Notes: a model not told the origin generated them from the letters alone. A stretch of 64,000 bases of DNA from Methylobacterium sp. NEAU K (GCF_030700285.1 NZ_JAUYZJ010000023.1:1-64000); one strand, 5' to 3'. Counted from the first letter of the stretch, positions 9,730 to 18,632 are shown. Made by a program: numbers and translations.

Positions 9730-10074
9730 TCAGAACTCGGGCTGGGCGGCCACGTAGGCGCCGAGACGGGTCGCGAGGTCCACCGGGCCGCCGGCCCGGA
9801 CCTCGGCGGCGTCGCCGATCAGGATGACAGGGATACCGCGGTCGCGCAGCTGCGCGCGCAGCCGAGCCGCGCGGCGGGCATAAGCGGGATCCCGTCGGGT
9901 AGGGGCCTGGAGCAGCACCGCAGCCGGGCGGGCGATCACGGCCAGGACATCGTCCGCCGCCTCCATGGAGGCGGTGACGCTCGCGTAGCCGAGGCTGGCC
10001 AGCTCGCCCGAGAGGGACCGGTCCACGGCGCGGACGCCGTCATCGACCACGAGCACTTGTTGCAGCGCACCCAT
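9730..10074 (-). CDS. Degenerate receiver-domain protein
   Basis: Protein of 114 residues that looks like a stand-alone response-regulator receiver domain which has lost its phosphorylation chemistry. The acidic pair Asp11-Asp12 (VLVVDD) is kept, but the position of the phospho-acceptor aspartate at the end of the third strand is Gln56 (AAVLLQAP). The fourth strand (IPVILIGD) lacks the conserved Ser/Thr, and the usual lysine is not evident. It would therefore act, if at all, as a phosphorylation-independent partner protein. ATG 10074 is chosen because the receiver fold begins directly there. It lies 161 bases downstream of the AMP-ligase-like gene on the same strand. Confidence 0.65.
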   Translation of the reverse strand: MGALQQVLVVDDGVRAVDRSLSGELASLGYASVTASMEAADDVLAVIARPAAVLLQAPTRRDPAYARRAARLRAQLRDRGIPVILIGDAAEVRAGGPVDLATRLGAYVAAQPEF

Positions 10075-10235
10075 AGACCTGAGCGGTACCCCATCAAGCT
10101 CGGCTTGGAAAGATAGCCGTGACCACAATCCGTTGTGAAACCCACGAGGGGGCGGATCGGATCCGTCGTCCCGTGTGCAAATGCGAGATTATCGTCCGCG
10201 CCTGAGCGCTGGATGAACCGGCGATCGTCCGCGGT

Positions 10236-11498
10236 TCACGCGGGCTCGACACCGGTGACGATCCCATCGGACAGGACCGGCCGGTAGCCCGAGCTTCGCC
10301 ACGCCTGCCCGTCCGGTTCCGGGACTGCGCCGCGGGCGAGCGGAGCGGCGGCGCAGGCCGGCCCGCGATACGCGACGCGCCCATCCGCTCCGCGGGCGAG
10401 GGCCAGGAGGGCCCGAGGCAGGGGCGCGCGCTCCGGATGGGCCAGGGTCGCCGCGAGATCACGGCCGCCGGGACGCGTCAGGACAGCGTCCTCGTCGAAG
10501 ACCAGCGAATCGATTCGCTGCGGGCCGGCGGAGTCCGGCGCGCCCGGCGTCAGGCCCGCGGGAACCCGGTGCACCACGTCGAGGGTGCGCACCGTCCAGG
10601 GCAGGGTCAGGGCGGACAGCGCAGACTCGATCAGGGCCGGAACGACGAGCCGGGTCGGCACCGGCCGCATCACGGCGGCCCGGAAGCCCGCCTCGTCGAA
10701 CGGGATCACGGTCTCGAGGCCGGCCCCGGCGGAGAGCGCCGCGCCGAGGCCGGTCACCAGGCCGCGCAGGTCGTGGGCGGGCAGGAGCGTCAGGATCCGC
10801 TCGTCCCCGGTCACCGGGAGCGCGTCGAGATGGGCGTCGATCGCCGCGGTGAGGGCCGCCGCGGTGCGGAAGATCGGCCGGCCAGGATCGCCCCCCGCGA
10901 AGGTGACGAGGCCGCGGCTGGCCGCCGGCTCGACGATCCCGCGCTCCAGGGCCATGGCGTCGAGGCTGATCACGCCGTCCGGCACGCCGGGGCCGAAGGC
11001 GGCGAGGTAGCGCAGACCGAAATGGCCCATGGCCGCGCGGGCGAGCTCCTCGGCGGGGCGACGCGGGCCGCGCCGGCCTTCCGTCAGCACCGCGACGAAC
11101 CCGGCGGCCGCGATCCCGGCCGAGAGCTGCCCGGAATCCCAGACGGCGGGCATCGGGCAGGGCAGGTGGCCGGCCGCCTCGACGGCGAGGTGGGCGAGGG
11201 CCGATTCGGCACCGCCGGAGAACCACAGGCCGATCCGGCTGCCCGCGGGCAGCCGCCAGGTTCCGATCCCTCGCGCGAGCCGGCCGACGATCTCGGCCGC
11301 CGCCGCGTAGGTCCAGGTGATCGCCGGACGCCCGCACCATGCCACCCGGTCGCCCGAATCACGCAACGCGGTGCGCTGCGGGCTCGCGAGCGCCGCCGCG
11401 AAGAGGCAGGCGGCCAAGCCGCCGGATCGCGCGGACGCGTCCGGCGCGGCCTCGGCCGCCCTCTCCGCCACCGCGAACGCGCTCAACCTGGCCCCCAA
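10236..11498 (-). CDS. AMP-binding (ANL) family-like protein, probably inactive
   Basis: Protein of about 420 residues resembling the N-terminal domain of acyl-CoA synthetases and related adenylating enzymes (TWTYAAAAEIVGRLARG is typical of the region near residue 65). The ATP-gripping loop, normally a Ser/Thr/Gly-rich stretch ending in lysine, reads TFAGGDPGRP, without the lysine. The later YGxTE-type motif and the C-terminal cap domain with its catalytic lysine are not apparent. It may be a pseudoenzyme or a much diverged ligase. The frame opens at a TTG (11498); a GTG at 11471 is an equally plausible start, and neither has a strong ribosome binding site. Confidence 0.6.
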   Translation of the reverse strand: MGARLSAFAVAERAAEAAPDASARSGGLAACLFAAALASPQRTALRDSGDRVAWCGRPAITWTYAAAAEIVGRLARGIGTWRLPAGSRIGLWFSGGAESALAHLAVEAAGHLPCPMPAVWDSGQLSAGIAAAGFVAVLTEGRRGPRRPAEELARAAMGHFGLRYLAAFGPGVPDGVISLDAMALERGIVEPAASRGLVTFAGGDPGRPIFRTAAALTAAIDAHLDALPVTGDERILTLLPAHDLRGLVTGLGAALSAGAGLETVIPFDEAGFRAAVMRPVPTRLVVPALIESALSALTLPWTVRTLDVVHRVPAGLTPGAPDSAGPQRIDSLVFDEDAVLTRPGGRDLAATLAHPERAPLPRALLALARGADGRVAYRGPACAAAPLARGAVPEPDGQAWRSSGYRPVLSDGIVTGVEPA

Positions 11499-11972
11499 CG
11501 AAAACCGAAGATCCGCCCGTATGGTCGACCGAGTACGGTTAACCGCAGGCTAAGACCCGAAGAAGCCGATCGCCGCGGCCGCCCAGCACCAATGCGTTCG
11601 GCCGATGCCGGGCGCCCGCGGCCCGGAGCCGGAAGGCCGACCGGCCCGGCTCCTCACGGTCTCGTGCAACGTTGCGCTTGCGGCCGGGCAGGCGCGGGCC
11701 TATCGGGAGCCGGCCGCGGCACGGGGGCGCCATGACGGGCGCTCCGAGCCGCGGTGTCATGCCTTCGCCTCATTCGAGGGGAAAGGCAGGCCGCCCGATT
11801 GCCGGGGCGGGAGATGCGCGCATCCGGCGCCCGTCCCCGCCCGACGGTCGGACCGATTCATCCGGAGCCCCGGGAGGCACGCCACGGCAGTGCGCGCCCG
11901 GGCGGACCAGCCCGCCAGGCCGGCTCCGCATCCAGCAAGCCACACCACGTCTCTTCCAAGGGGTCTGAGCCG
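11499..11972. other. Intergenic region without recognisable gene
   Basis: About 470 bases separate the divergent AMP-ligase-like and IalB genes. The region is GC-rich with open frames on both strands, but none has a convincing start or protein character. The last part must hold the promoter of the downstream secreted-protein gene. A GGTTAACC palindrome near 11536 is the only compact symmetrical element noticed. Confidence 0.4.
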
Positions 11973-12731
11973 ATGTCCTTCACCCGCCCCGCGACGCTCG
12001 CATGCGCCGCCCTCCTCGGCCTCGCGGCCGCCCCGGCGCTGGCGCAGCCGAAGAAGCCCACGGCCCCCCCGCCGACTGCGCCCGCCCCCACCGCTCCCGC
12101 GCCCGGTACCCCAGCGGCCAACACCCCGGCCGCGCAGACCGGCCCGCAGATCGTGACCGTGAAGTCCGAGCCGAGCCAGGCCGACTGGACCAAGGTCTGC
12201 GGCAAGGACCAGGGCTCGGGCACCGACATCTGCTACACGACCCGCGACTTCGTGTCCGACCAGGGCCAGCCCGTCCTGGCGGTGGCCGTCTACGAGATGA
12301 AGAACGCCGCCCAGAAGCAGGAGGTGCGCGTGGTGCGCTACCTGCTGCCGCTCGGCCTGCTGCTGCAGCCGGGCATCCGCTTCAACGTCGACGGCCAAGC
12401 CGCCACGCCCGGCCGGTTCGCGGTCTGCTTCCCGAACGGCTGCTTCGCTGAGGCCGGGGGCGTCGATGCCGGCGTGATCGCGGCGATGAAGAAGGGCACG
12501 ACCCTCAACGTCTCGGTTCAGAACCAGACCCAGCGCGAGGTCACCTTCGCGGTGCCGCTGACCGGATTCGGCAAGGCCTTCGACGGCCCGGCCATCGACC
12601 CGAAGGTCCTCGAAGAGCAGCAGAAGAAGCTCCAGGCGGAGCTGGAGAAGCGCAGCGAGGACATGCGCAAGAAGCTCGAGCAGCAGGGTGGGGCCGCTCC
12701 GGCGGCCGGCGCCGCAGCTCCCGCGAAGTAA
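11973..12731 (+). CDS. Invasion-associated locus B (IalB) family secreted protein
   Basis: Exported protein of 252 residues. A signal peptide (ACAALLGLAAAPALA, likely cut before QPKK) is followed by a Pro/Ala/Thr linker to about residue 55. The IalB-type beta-rich domain follows, with the cysteines seen in this family (KVCGKDQ, ICYTT, FAVCFPNGC). The C-terminus is a charged helical tail (residues 208-245) that could form a coiled coil. Despite the name, family members are widespread in non-pathogenic alphaproteobacteria and their role there is unclear. The ATG has AAGGGG about nine bases upstream, and two strong hairpins follow the stop codon. Confidence 0.85.
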   Translation: MSFTRPATLACAALLGLAAAPALAQPKKPTAPPPTAPAPTAPAPGTPAANTPAAQTGPQIVTVKSEPSQADWTKVCGKDQGSGTDICYTTRDFVSDQGQPVLAVAVYEMKNAAQKQEVRVVRYLLPLGLLLQPGIRFNVDGQAATPGRFAVCFPNGCFAEAGGVDAGVIAAMKKGTTLNVSVQNQTQREVTFAVPLTGFGKAFDGPAIDPKVLEEQQKKLQAELEKRSEDMRKKLEQQGGAAPAAGAAAPAK

Positions 12732-12736
12732 CACCG

Positions 12737-12796
12737 CTCCGCCGTGGCCGCGGCGGAGGGTTTCGGGGCCGGACCGCGAGGTCCGGCCCTTCGCGT
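12737..12796 (+). terminator. Tandem hairpin terminator after the IalB gene
   Basis: Two hairpins start five bases after the stop codon: CTCCGCC pairing with GGCGGAG (12737-12758), then a perfect ten-base stem GGGCCGGACC / GGTCCGGCCC around a GCGA loop (12766-12789), followed by TTCGCGTTT. The second has the shape of an intrinsic terminator in a GC-rich genome, although its T-run is weak. Confidence 0.7.
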
Positions 12797-12814
12797 TTCA
12801 GGATCGGGCCGCGG

Positions 12815-13798
12815 CTACCGGATCCCCTGCGGCCCCGGGCCGGGCAGGACGATCAGGACCCGGAGGTCCTGGTCGGGGACGTAGTCCCTCGCCTCCCACC
12901 GGAACGTGGTGGGGCCGGTCCTGCGGACGCCCGCGCGGCAGAAGCTCACGACCGCCGCGGGGGTGCCCTTGTCGACCGTCAGGGCGAACCGCCCGATCGG
13001 GGCAGCCCAGTTGCGTGCCGTCGTGACGATGTAGGGCACCACGAAAGCCCGCAGGTAGCCGCTCTGGTCCGCCGCCTTGGCGTGGAGGCGCCGGATGCCG
13101 TTCAATCCGGCCTCATCCAGGCAATAGGTGGCGCGGTAGCTTTCGCCGGACGCTTCCCGGGGCGGGAGGAGATGGAACCCGCTCACCGGCGCGTAGCTGT
13201 GCGCGATCCGGACCTCCCGGTCCGGCGGGAAGATCTGCTGCCAGTGGAACTTCGCCTCGCTGCGCCACAATCCCTCGGTCATGCCCTCGGCGTCGGGGAA
13301 GAGGCCGGCCTTGACCAGCTCCGCCCATTCGGACTTGCCGATCCGCTTCGCGGCCGCATCGATTGCGGCGAAGCGCAGCGGGTTCAGCGGCAGGCCGTGG
13401 CGGCGCAGCAAGTCGGTCACCTCGCGCTCGCCCACGAAGGCGCGCTCCTCCAGCTCCGGCTCGACCGGGCGGCCGTCGACCGTGACGGTGAAGCCGACGA
13501 AGTTGACACTGTCGACCCGCGGCAGCCGGGTGGGGGAGAAGCTCAGGGTCCGGCCGTCGATCGGCGGCAACGGGAAGGCGATCCGGACCGTGCGCGGCTC
13601 TGATGCCCGGTTGCGGAACACTTAGGACACGGTGATCCGGTCCAGCGCGATCGACAGGTCCTCGCTGGCCAGGGCGATGCCGGGCTCGGGCACGAGGATC
13701 AGGCCCCCGGCATCGAGTTCGGAGGCGCTGTCGTTGGCGCGGGCCGGGGCGCCGAGGAGGCCGGCGGCGAGCAGCGCCACGGCGCAGGAGCGAGGCAC
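12815..13798 (-). pseudogene. DUF4424 family protein gene interrupted by an in-frame TAA
   Basis: The minus strand encodes one continuous DUF4424-like protein from a GTG at 13798 to 12815 except for a TAA at 13624-13622. The upstream part (58 codons) gives a signal peptide (CAVALLAAGLLGAPARA) and the typical mature start ANDSASELDAGGLIL, ending ITVS. After the stop the same frame resumes with VFRNRASEPRTVRIAFPLP. Relatives typically have a tyrosine between these blocks, so a single TAC/TAT to TAA change would explain it. Starting after the stop at GTG 13621 would yield a 268-residue product without signal peptide. It may be a true pseudogene, a readthrough case or a sequencing error. DUF4424 proteins are exported and of unknown function. 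Confidence 0.75.
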
Positions 13799-13891
13799 GG
13801 CAGACGGGTCCGACCGGCGGCCGCCACGCCTGCCATAGCGGCCTTGCCCGACGATTACCGCCTCGGGCGCGATCCGAGGGATCGCGAGGAA

Positions 13892-14230
13892 TCAGTTCCT
13901 AGCGCGGTCGCGCATGCGGTAGGCGCCCGCCGCGTCGCGCTCGAACATCTCCGGGATGCTGGTGTGGCGCAGGGTCTCCCCGGACGTATCGGGCAGGAGG
14001 TTCTGCTCCGACACGTAGGCGACGTACTCGGTCTCGGCATTCTCGGCGAGCAAGTGGTAGAACGGCTGGTCCTTGCGCGGCCGGACCTCCTCGGGGATCG
14101 CCAGCCACCATTCCTCGGTGTTGTCGAAGACCGGGTCGACGTCGAAGACGACGCCCCGGAACGGGTATATCCGGTGGCGCACCACCGCGCCGATCGCGAA
14201 TTTCGCTGTTCTCAGGGTTACGTCCGTCAT
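13892..14230 (-). CDS. hspQ: Heat shock protein HspQ
   Basis: Small cytosolic protein of 112 residues in the HspQ/YccV family. In enterobacteria HspQ binds hemimethylated DNA and acts as an enhancer and substrate of the Lon protease. The diagnostic stretches are FAIGAVVRHRIYPFRGVVFDVDP near residues 9-31 (shown here only to describe the motif order: Arg-His, Pro-Phe-Arg-Gly, Val-Asp-Pro), the WWLAIP segment, QPFYHLLAE and YVSEQNLLPD. ATG 14230 gives the usual family N-terminus; an upstream in-frame ATG would add 17 atypical residues. Neighbouring genes give no operon context. Confidence 0.9.
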   Translation of the reverse strand: MTDVTLRTAKFAIGAVVRHRIYPFRGVVFDVDPVFDNTEEWWLAIPEEVRPRKDQPFYHLLAENAETEYVAYVSEQNLLPDTSGETLRHTSIPEMFERDAAGAYRMRDRARN

Positions 14231-14347
14231 GGTCCAGTCCGTCCTGACCGGACAGATAGGTCCGATGCCGGGGCGTGTCACCGGGCGGACGCCGCATGCC
14301 CGCTCCTCCGCGGGGTTGTCCGGTCCGTCGCCCGCATCCCGGCAGCG

Positions 14348-15091
14348 TCAGCTTCTCTTCTGCGCGTGTTCGGAACTCGGGATGCCGAGTTCGGCCGCGA
14401 TCGCCCGCGCGGTGGCCTCGCGCCGGGCGGTGATCCCAGCGGCCGCCGCCCGGGCCTGCGCCACGATGGCCGGCGGAGCGGTTCGCGGGGTGCCACTGTC
14501 GAAGGGCGGCTCGGGGGCGTATTGCATGCCGAGCTGGATCGCCCGGGCGGCATCGTCGCCGCGCAGCGCCGCGGCCAGCCGGAGCGCGCCGTCGATCCCC
14601 GCGGTGACGCCGGCCGCGAAGATCCAGGTCCGGCCGTCCGCGGCGCGGTCGACCACCACCCGCTCGTCGACCGGCTCGGCTCCGAACCAGGGCAGCAGGT
14701 GGAAAGCGTTCCAGTAGGTGGTGGCCCGGCGCCCCACGAGGAGACCGGCCGCGCCGAGCAGGAGCGCGCCGGTGCAGACCGAGAAGACGTGGGAGGCGCC
14801 CGCCGCCTGGCCGCGGATCCACCCGAGCACGGCCGCGTCGCGCATCAGCGCCTCCTGGCCCTGGCCGCCGGGCACGTGCAGCACGTCGAGACGCGGCGCA
14901 TCGGCGATGGCGGCGTCGGGCGTGATCCGGAGGCCGCGCACGTCGCGCACCGGCGCGGCGGTGGGTCCGTAGAGCCGGTAGGTACTGTTGGGCACGCGCG
15001 CCAGGACCTCGAACGGACCGGTCAGGTCGATCTGGTCGAGCCCCTCGAACAGGAGCGAGCCGATCTGCAGGTGGGTCTCGGGCGGGATCAT
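14348..15091 (-). CDS. DJ-1/PfpI-family protein, isonitrile hydratase-like
   Basis: Cytosolic DJ-1/PfpI-fold protein of 247 residues. The nucleophile-elbow cysteine lies in FSVCTGALLLGAAGLL, near residue 105, and the N-terminus (IGSLLFEGLDQIDLTGPFEVL) is like isonitrile hydratase, which hydrates isocyanides to N-substituted formamides. The start at 15091 has GGAG seven bases upstream. It is transcribed divergently from a DJ-1-AraC regulator only 53 bases away, suggesting that this regulator controls it. The substrate is inferred from family resemblance; other group members are of unknown function. Confidence 0.8.
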   Translation of the reverse strand: MIPPETHLQIGSLLFEGLDQIDLTGPFEVLARVPNSTYRLYGPTAAPVRDVRGLRITPDAAIADAPRLDVLHVPGGQGQEALMRDAAVLGWIRGQAAGASHVFSVCTGALLLGAAGLLVGRRATTYWNAFHLLPWFGAEPVDERVVVDRAADGRTWIFAAGVTAGIDGALRLAAALRGDDAARAIQLGMQYAPEPPFDSGTPRTAPPAIVAQARAAAAGITARREATARAIAAELGIPSSEHAQKRS

Positions 15092-15144
15092 CAGGCATCT
15101 CCGTGGTGGACAGGCGAACCCTAGCGCGTCACGATCTGGCGGAG

Positions 15145-16140
15145 ATGCCAAAGTCCCCTCGTTTCTCGCCAGAAGCCCCGCGTCCCGTCGAAGTGCTGGC
15201 CTTCCCGGCGGTGCAACTCCTCGACGTGGCCGGGCCGCTCCAGGTCTTCGCCACGGCCAACGACCTCGCTGCCGCCCGCGGCGACGGGGTCGCGCCCTAC
15301 GCGCCGCGCGTCGTCTCGACCCGCGACCTGACGCTCACCGCGTCGGCGGGCCTGCGGCTGGTGGCCGACTCGCTCCCGGATCTCGACGCGCCGCTGGACA
15401 CCCTGGTGATCGCCGGCGGCCCCGGCGTCACGGCGGCCTGCGCCGATCCGGACTTGGTGGCGTGGGTGGGGGTCCGGGCCGGAGGCGCGCGCCGGATCGC
15501 CTCAGTCTGCACCGGGGCGTTCCTGCTCGGGGCCACCGGGCTCCTCGACGGGCGGCGGGCCGTGACGCACTGGAAGCATTGCGGCGCCCTCGCCCGACGC
15601 TACCCGCTGGCCCGCGTCGAGCCCGACCCGATCTTCGTGCAGGACGGCCCGGTCTGGTCCTCGGCCGGGATCACCGCGGGCCTCGACCTGGCGCTCGCTC
15701 TGGTCGAGGCGGATCTCGGACGCCCCTTCGCCCTGGCTGTGGCGCGCCATCTGGTCATGTTCCTCAAGCGCCCCGGCGGGCAGGCGCAGTTCAGCGCGGC
15801 GCTCGCCCTGCAGGCGGGCGAGGAAAGATTCGGGGGGCTGCACGCCTTCATGGCCGAGAACCTGTCCGGCGACCTCTCGCTCCCCGTGCTCGCCGGGGCG
15901 GCGGGGATGAGCGAACGCAGCCTCAGCCGGATCTACCGGCAGGCGACCGGGCTCACGCCCGCCAAGGCCGTGGAGCGCCTGCGGGTCGAGGCGGCAAGGC
16001 GGGCGCTGGCCGAGACGGCGCTTCCGGTGAAGCGCATCGCCCGGACCTGCGGTTTCGGCTCCGAGGAGACCATGCGGCGCAGCTTCCTGCGCCACGTGGC
16101 GGCGACACCGCAGGACTATCGGGCGCGGTTCGGGGGATGA
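15145..16140 (+). CDS. GlxA-family AraC transcriptional regulator with DJ-1 domain
   Basis: Regulator of 331 residues. The N-terminal DJ-1/PfpI domain (about 12-185) has an elbow cysteine in ASVCTGAFLLGATGLL. The C-terminal AraC double helix-turn-helix domain (about 225-325) shows LSLPVLAGAAGMSERSLSRIYRQ and the second-helix signature RTCGFGSEETMRRSF. The DJ-1 part probably senses a small metabolite. The start is uncertain: ATG 15145 abuts GGCGGAG with almost no spacing, while GTG 15103 is in frame and would overlap the promoter of the divergent gene. The shared, very short intergenic region suggests joint control of both genes. Confidence 0.87.
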   Translation: MPKSPRFSPEAPRPVEVLAFPAVQLLDVAGPLQVFATANDLAAARGDGVAPYAPRVVSTRDLTLTASAGLRLVADSLPDLDAPLDTLVIAGGPGVTAACADPDLVAWVGVRAGGARRIASVCTGAFLLGATGLLDGRRAVTHWKHCGALARRYPLARVEPDPIFVQDGPVWSSAGITAGLDLALALVEADLGRPFALAVARHLVMFLKRPGGQAQFSAALALQAGEERFGGLHAFMAENLSGDLSLPVLAGAAGMSERSLSRIYRQATGLTPAKAVERLRVEAARRALAETALPVKRIARTCGFGSEETMRRSFLRHVAATPQDYRARFGG

Positions 16141-16149
16141 GCGCCCCGC

Positions 16150-17199
16150 TCACCCCAGCTGATACACTGCCGCCAAATCCGGATCCTTGGCGGCCACCAG
16201 CTTGGCGAGGTCGACGATGACCTTGGCCTGTTTCCAGGTGGCGTCGTCCTGCATCTTGCCGTCGAGCATCACCGCGCCGGTGCCATCGGGCATCGCCGCG
16301 ACGATGCGGGCCGCGAAGGCCACCTCGGCGGGATCGGGGGCGAAGACCCGCTTGGCGATCGCCACTTGGCTCGGGTGCAGCGTCCAGGCGCCGGCGCAGC
16401 CCATCAGGAAGGCGTTGCGGAACTGCGCCTCGCAGGCATCCCCGTCCGAGAAGTCGCCGAACGGGCCGTAGAACGCCTTGATGCCGTTGGCCATGCAGGC
16501 GTCGACCATCCTGGCGATCGTGTAGTGCCAGAGGTCCTGCTGGGCGGTCGCCCGGGGCGCGTCCCCCGCCGGGTCGCTGAGCACCCGGTAATCCGGGTGG
16601 CCGCCGCCGACCCGGGTGGTCTTCATGCCGCGGGAGGCCGCGAGATCCGCCGGTCCGAGGCTCATCCCGTGCATCCGCGGCGACGCGCACGCGATGGCGT
16701 CGACATTGGCCACGCCTTCGGCGGTCTCCAGGATCGCGTGGACCAGGATCGGCTTCGTCACCCCGTGCCGCGCCTCGAGCTGCGCGAGGAGCTGGTCGAT
16801 GTAGTGGATGTCCCACGGCCCCTCGACCTTGGGCACCATCACGACGTCGAGCTTATCGCCCACCTCCGCCACGATCGTGAACAGGTCGTCGAGAATCCAG
16901 GGCGAGTTCAGGGCGTTGATCCGGGTCCAGAGGCCGGTGCCGGTGGCGGCGAAGTCGGTGGCCTGGGCCATGGCGACGAAGCCCTTGCGCGCCGCCTCCT
17001 TCTGGTCGGCGGGGACCGCGTCCTCCAGGTTGCCCAGCACCACGTCGACGGTGCCGGCGAGTTCCGGCACCCGGGCGCGGACCTTGTCGTTGTGGGGCGG
17101 CACGAAGTGGATCATCCGCTCCAGCCGCACCGGCAGCTCGCGGAACGGGGCCGGCGCGCCGGTGGCGAGGGGCTGGAAGAAGCGGCGGGGCAGTTTCAT
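16150..17199 (-). CDS. HpcH/HpaI aldolase/citrate lyase family protein, malyl-CoA lyase-like
   Basis: TIM-barrel lyase homologue of 349 residues. The metal-binding LEDAV motif lies near residue 58. The sequence contains GPADLAASRGMKTT, GPFGDFSDGD and WTLHPSQV, all characteristic of L-malyl-CoA/beta-methylmalyl-CoA lyases of the CitE branch. Such enzymes split malyl-CoA into acetyl-CoA and glyoxylate, a serine-cycle step. The N-terminus, with an insertion before the first strand, differs from the canonical serine-cycle MclA, so this is more likely a paralogue (another acyl-CoA lyase or thioesterase). GAGAGG sits about eight bases before ATG 17199. It converges closely with the AraC gene and stands alone. 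Confidence 0.8.
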   Translation of the reverse strand: MKLPRRFFQPLATGAPAPFRELPVRLERMIHFVPPHNDKVRARVPELAGTVDVVLGNLEDAVPADQKEAARKGFVAMAQATDFAATGTGLWTRINALNSPWILDDLFTIVAEVGDKLDVVMVPKVEGPWDIHYIDQLLAQLEARHGVTKPILVHAILETAEGVANVDAIACASPRMHGMSLGPADLAASRGMKTTRVGGGHPDYRVLSDPAGDAPRATAQQDLWHYTIARMVDACMANGIKAFYGPFGDFSDGDACEAQFRNAFLMGCAGAWTLHPSQVAIAKRVFAPDPAEVAFAARIVAAMPDGTGAVMLDGKMQDDATWKQAKVIVDLAKLVAAKDPDLAAVYQLG

Positions 17200-17333
17200 G
17201 GGTGCCTCTCGTTCGGGGCTTGGCGTCTCACCCCGTTAAGGCAGGCTTGGGCGGGCGCGTAAAGGCGCCCGGCGCCGGGCCGGCTTCGGACTTTCCGGCT
17301 AGGCCGGCCGGGTCGCGCCGCAAGCGCCCGGTC

Positions 17334-18632
17334 TCAGCCCCGCCGTCCCGGGCGGTCGGCCATCCCGATACGGCCGCCGAAGAAGTCGCCGCTTCTGCCG
17401 GCGACCACTACGAGCCGCCGGACCTCGCCCCGCAGAAACGCCTGCAGGAAGCGGTTGTAGTCGCGGAACGAGACGCAGCCGTTCGACGCGCCGGGCTGAC
17501 GCAACATGTAGGTATGGGCGAGCAGACCGTCCCGGCCGTGGATCGCGCCGCTGCCGCCCACCGGGTTGAGGCGGATCGCCCGCACGCCGTGGAACAGGCG
17601 CTCGCGCTCGGTCAGCTCGTAGGTGCCGGGCGGCGTCGAGCCGCGCATGCGCAGGTGCACGTAGCGCGGATCGTCCATGGCCTGCCCGAGCCCGGAATGG
17701 GCCTCCAGCACCTCGCCGGAGGGCAGCGTCACCGTGCGGGCGCTGATGTCGTAGACCGCCGTTCCGGCCACGGATTCGGGGGCCGGGCTGACCCGGGCGC
17801 GCGGCGCCTCCTGCGGCAGGGCGTCCGGTCCGGCATAGGCCAGCGCCTGGCGCGACGTCTCGCGGGGCGCGGCGCCGCCGACGCCGAACAGCTTCTCGAG
17901 GAACGACGGCTCCTCCGCCATCGCGGCGCGGAACACGTCGCGGGTGCGGGGCAGGGCGCGGGCCGCCACCCGGGGTGCCGCGGCGACAAGCGGACGCCGC
18001 AGCTCGGGCGGGCGCGCGACCGGCAAGGGGACGAGATTGGGAACGAGGCTCGGCGCCAGCGCCGCAGGGGTCGGCTCGGCGGCGGCGATCCGGACCTGCG
18101 CGGCCGCCTTGGGCGGAACGGCGGCGGCCTGCACGATGGAGGCCTGAGCCGGCTCGACCGGCGCCAGCTTGGCCTGGGCCACCTTCTGGGCGACCCGCTG
18201 AGCGATCTCCCGGACCGCCGGGGACGGCTCGGCCACCGCGACCTGGAAGGCTGCGGCCGGCGGCGCCCCGAAGACCCTGGCGGCGCCGGAGCCCAGCGCC
18301 GGGCTGGGATCAAGCATCCAGGCGATGCTCGGCCGCGGCGCCGGCCGGGACTCGGCGGCGGGCGCGGGCTCCGCCTCGGCGACCGGGGCGGGTTCGCTCC
18401 AGGTTATGGGCAGCCCGTGCGGGAGGGTCAGCACGGTCCAGCCGGCCATGGACAGGGCGGCCAGCGAAATCAGCGCCGTCAGCCGGGCACGGCGGCGGGC
18501 GCGTCGCATGGCGCTCGGGTAGGGCGCCCGGGTGGGGGGAGCATACGCCGCCTCGAAGGCGAGGCGCGGGAAGGCCGCCGGGACTGGGGCCGCGTTTCGG
18601 TACGCGGTTCGGGAATACGCAACCTGGGCCAT
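17334..18632 (-). CDS. Tlde1/DUF2778-domain L,D-transpeptidase-like protein
   Basis: Protein of about 432 residues with an N-terminal membrane anchor (ALISLAALSMAGWTVLTL, near residues 52-70), a long Pro/Ala-rich periplasmic linker and a C-terminal DUF2778/Tlde1 domain. The domain begins near YDISARTVTLPSGEVLEAHSG, with catalytic His365 (IHGRDG) and Cys386 (SNGCVSF), the L,D-transpeptidase-like pair. In Salmonella the Tlde1 domain is a type VI effector acting on peptidoglycan tetrapeptides; here the anchored form and the absence of secretion genes suggest an endogenous wall enzyme. The start is tentative: ATG 18632 was chosen, ATG 18704 is in frame, and neither has a good ribosome binding site. 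An AmpG-like permease gene lies upstream on the same strand. Confidence 0.8.
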   Translation of the reverse strand: MAQVAYSRTAYRNAAPVPAAFPRLAFEAAYAPPTRAPYPSAMRRARRRARLTALISLAALSMAGWTVLTLPHGLPITWSEPAPVAEAEPAPAAESRPAPRPSIAWMLDPSPALGSGAARVFGAPPAAAFQVAVAEPSPAVREIAQRVAQKVAQAKLAPVEPAQASIVQAAAVPPKAAAQVRIAAAEPTPAALAPSLVPNLVPLPVARPPELRRPLVAAAPRVAARALPRTRDVFRAAMAEEPSFLEKLFGVGGAAPRETSRQALAYAGPDALPQEAPRARVSPAPESVAGTAVYDISARTVTLPSGEVLEAHSGLGQAMDDPRYVHLRMRGSTPPGTYELTERERLFHGVRAIRLNPVGGSGAIHGRDGLLAHTYMLRQPGASNGCVSFRDYNRFLQAFLRGEVRRLVVVAGRSGDFFGGRIGMADRPGRRG

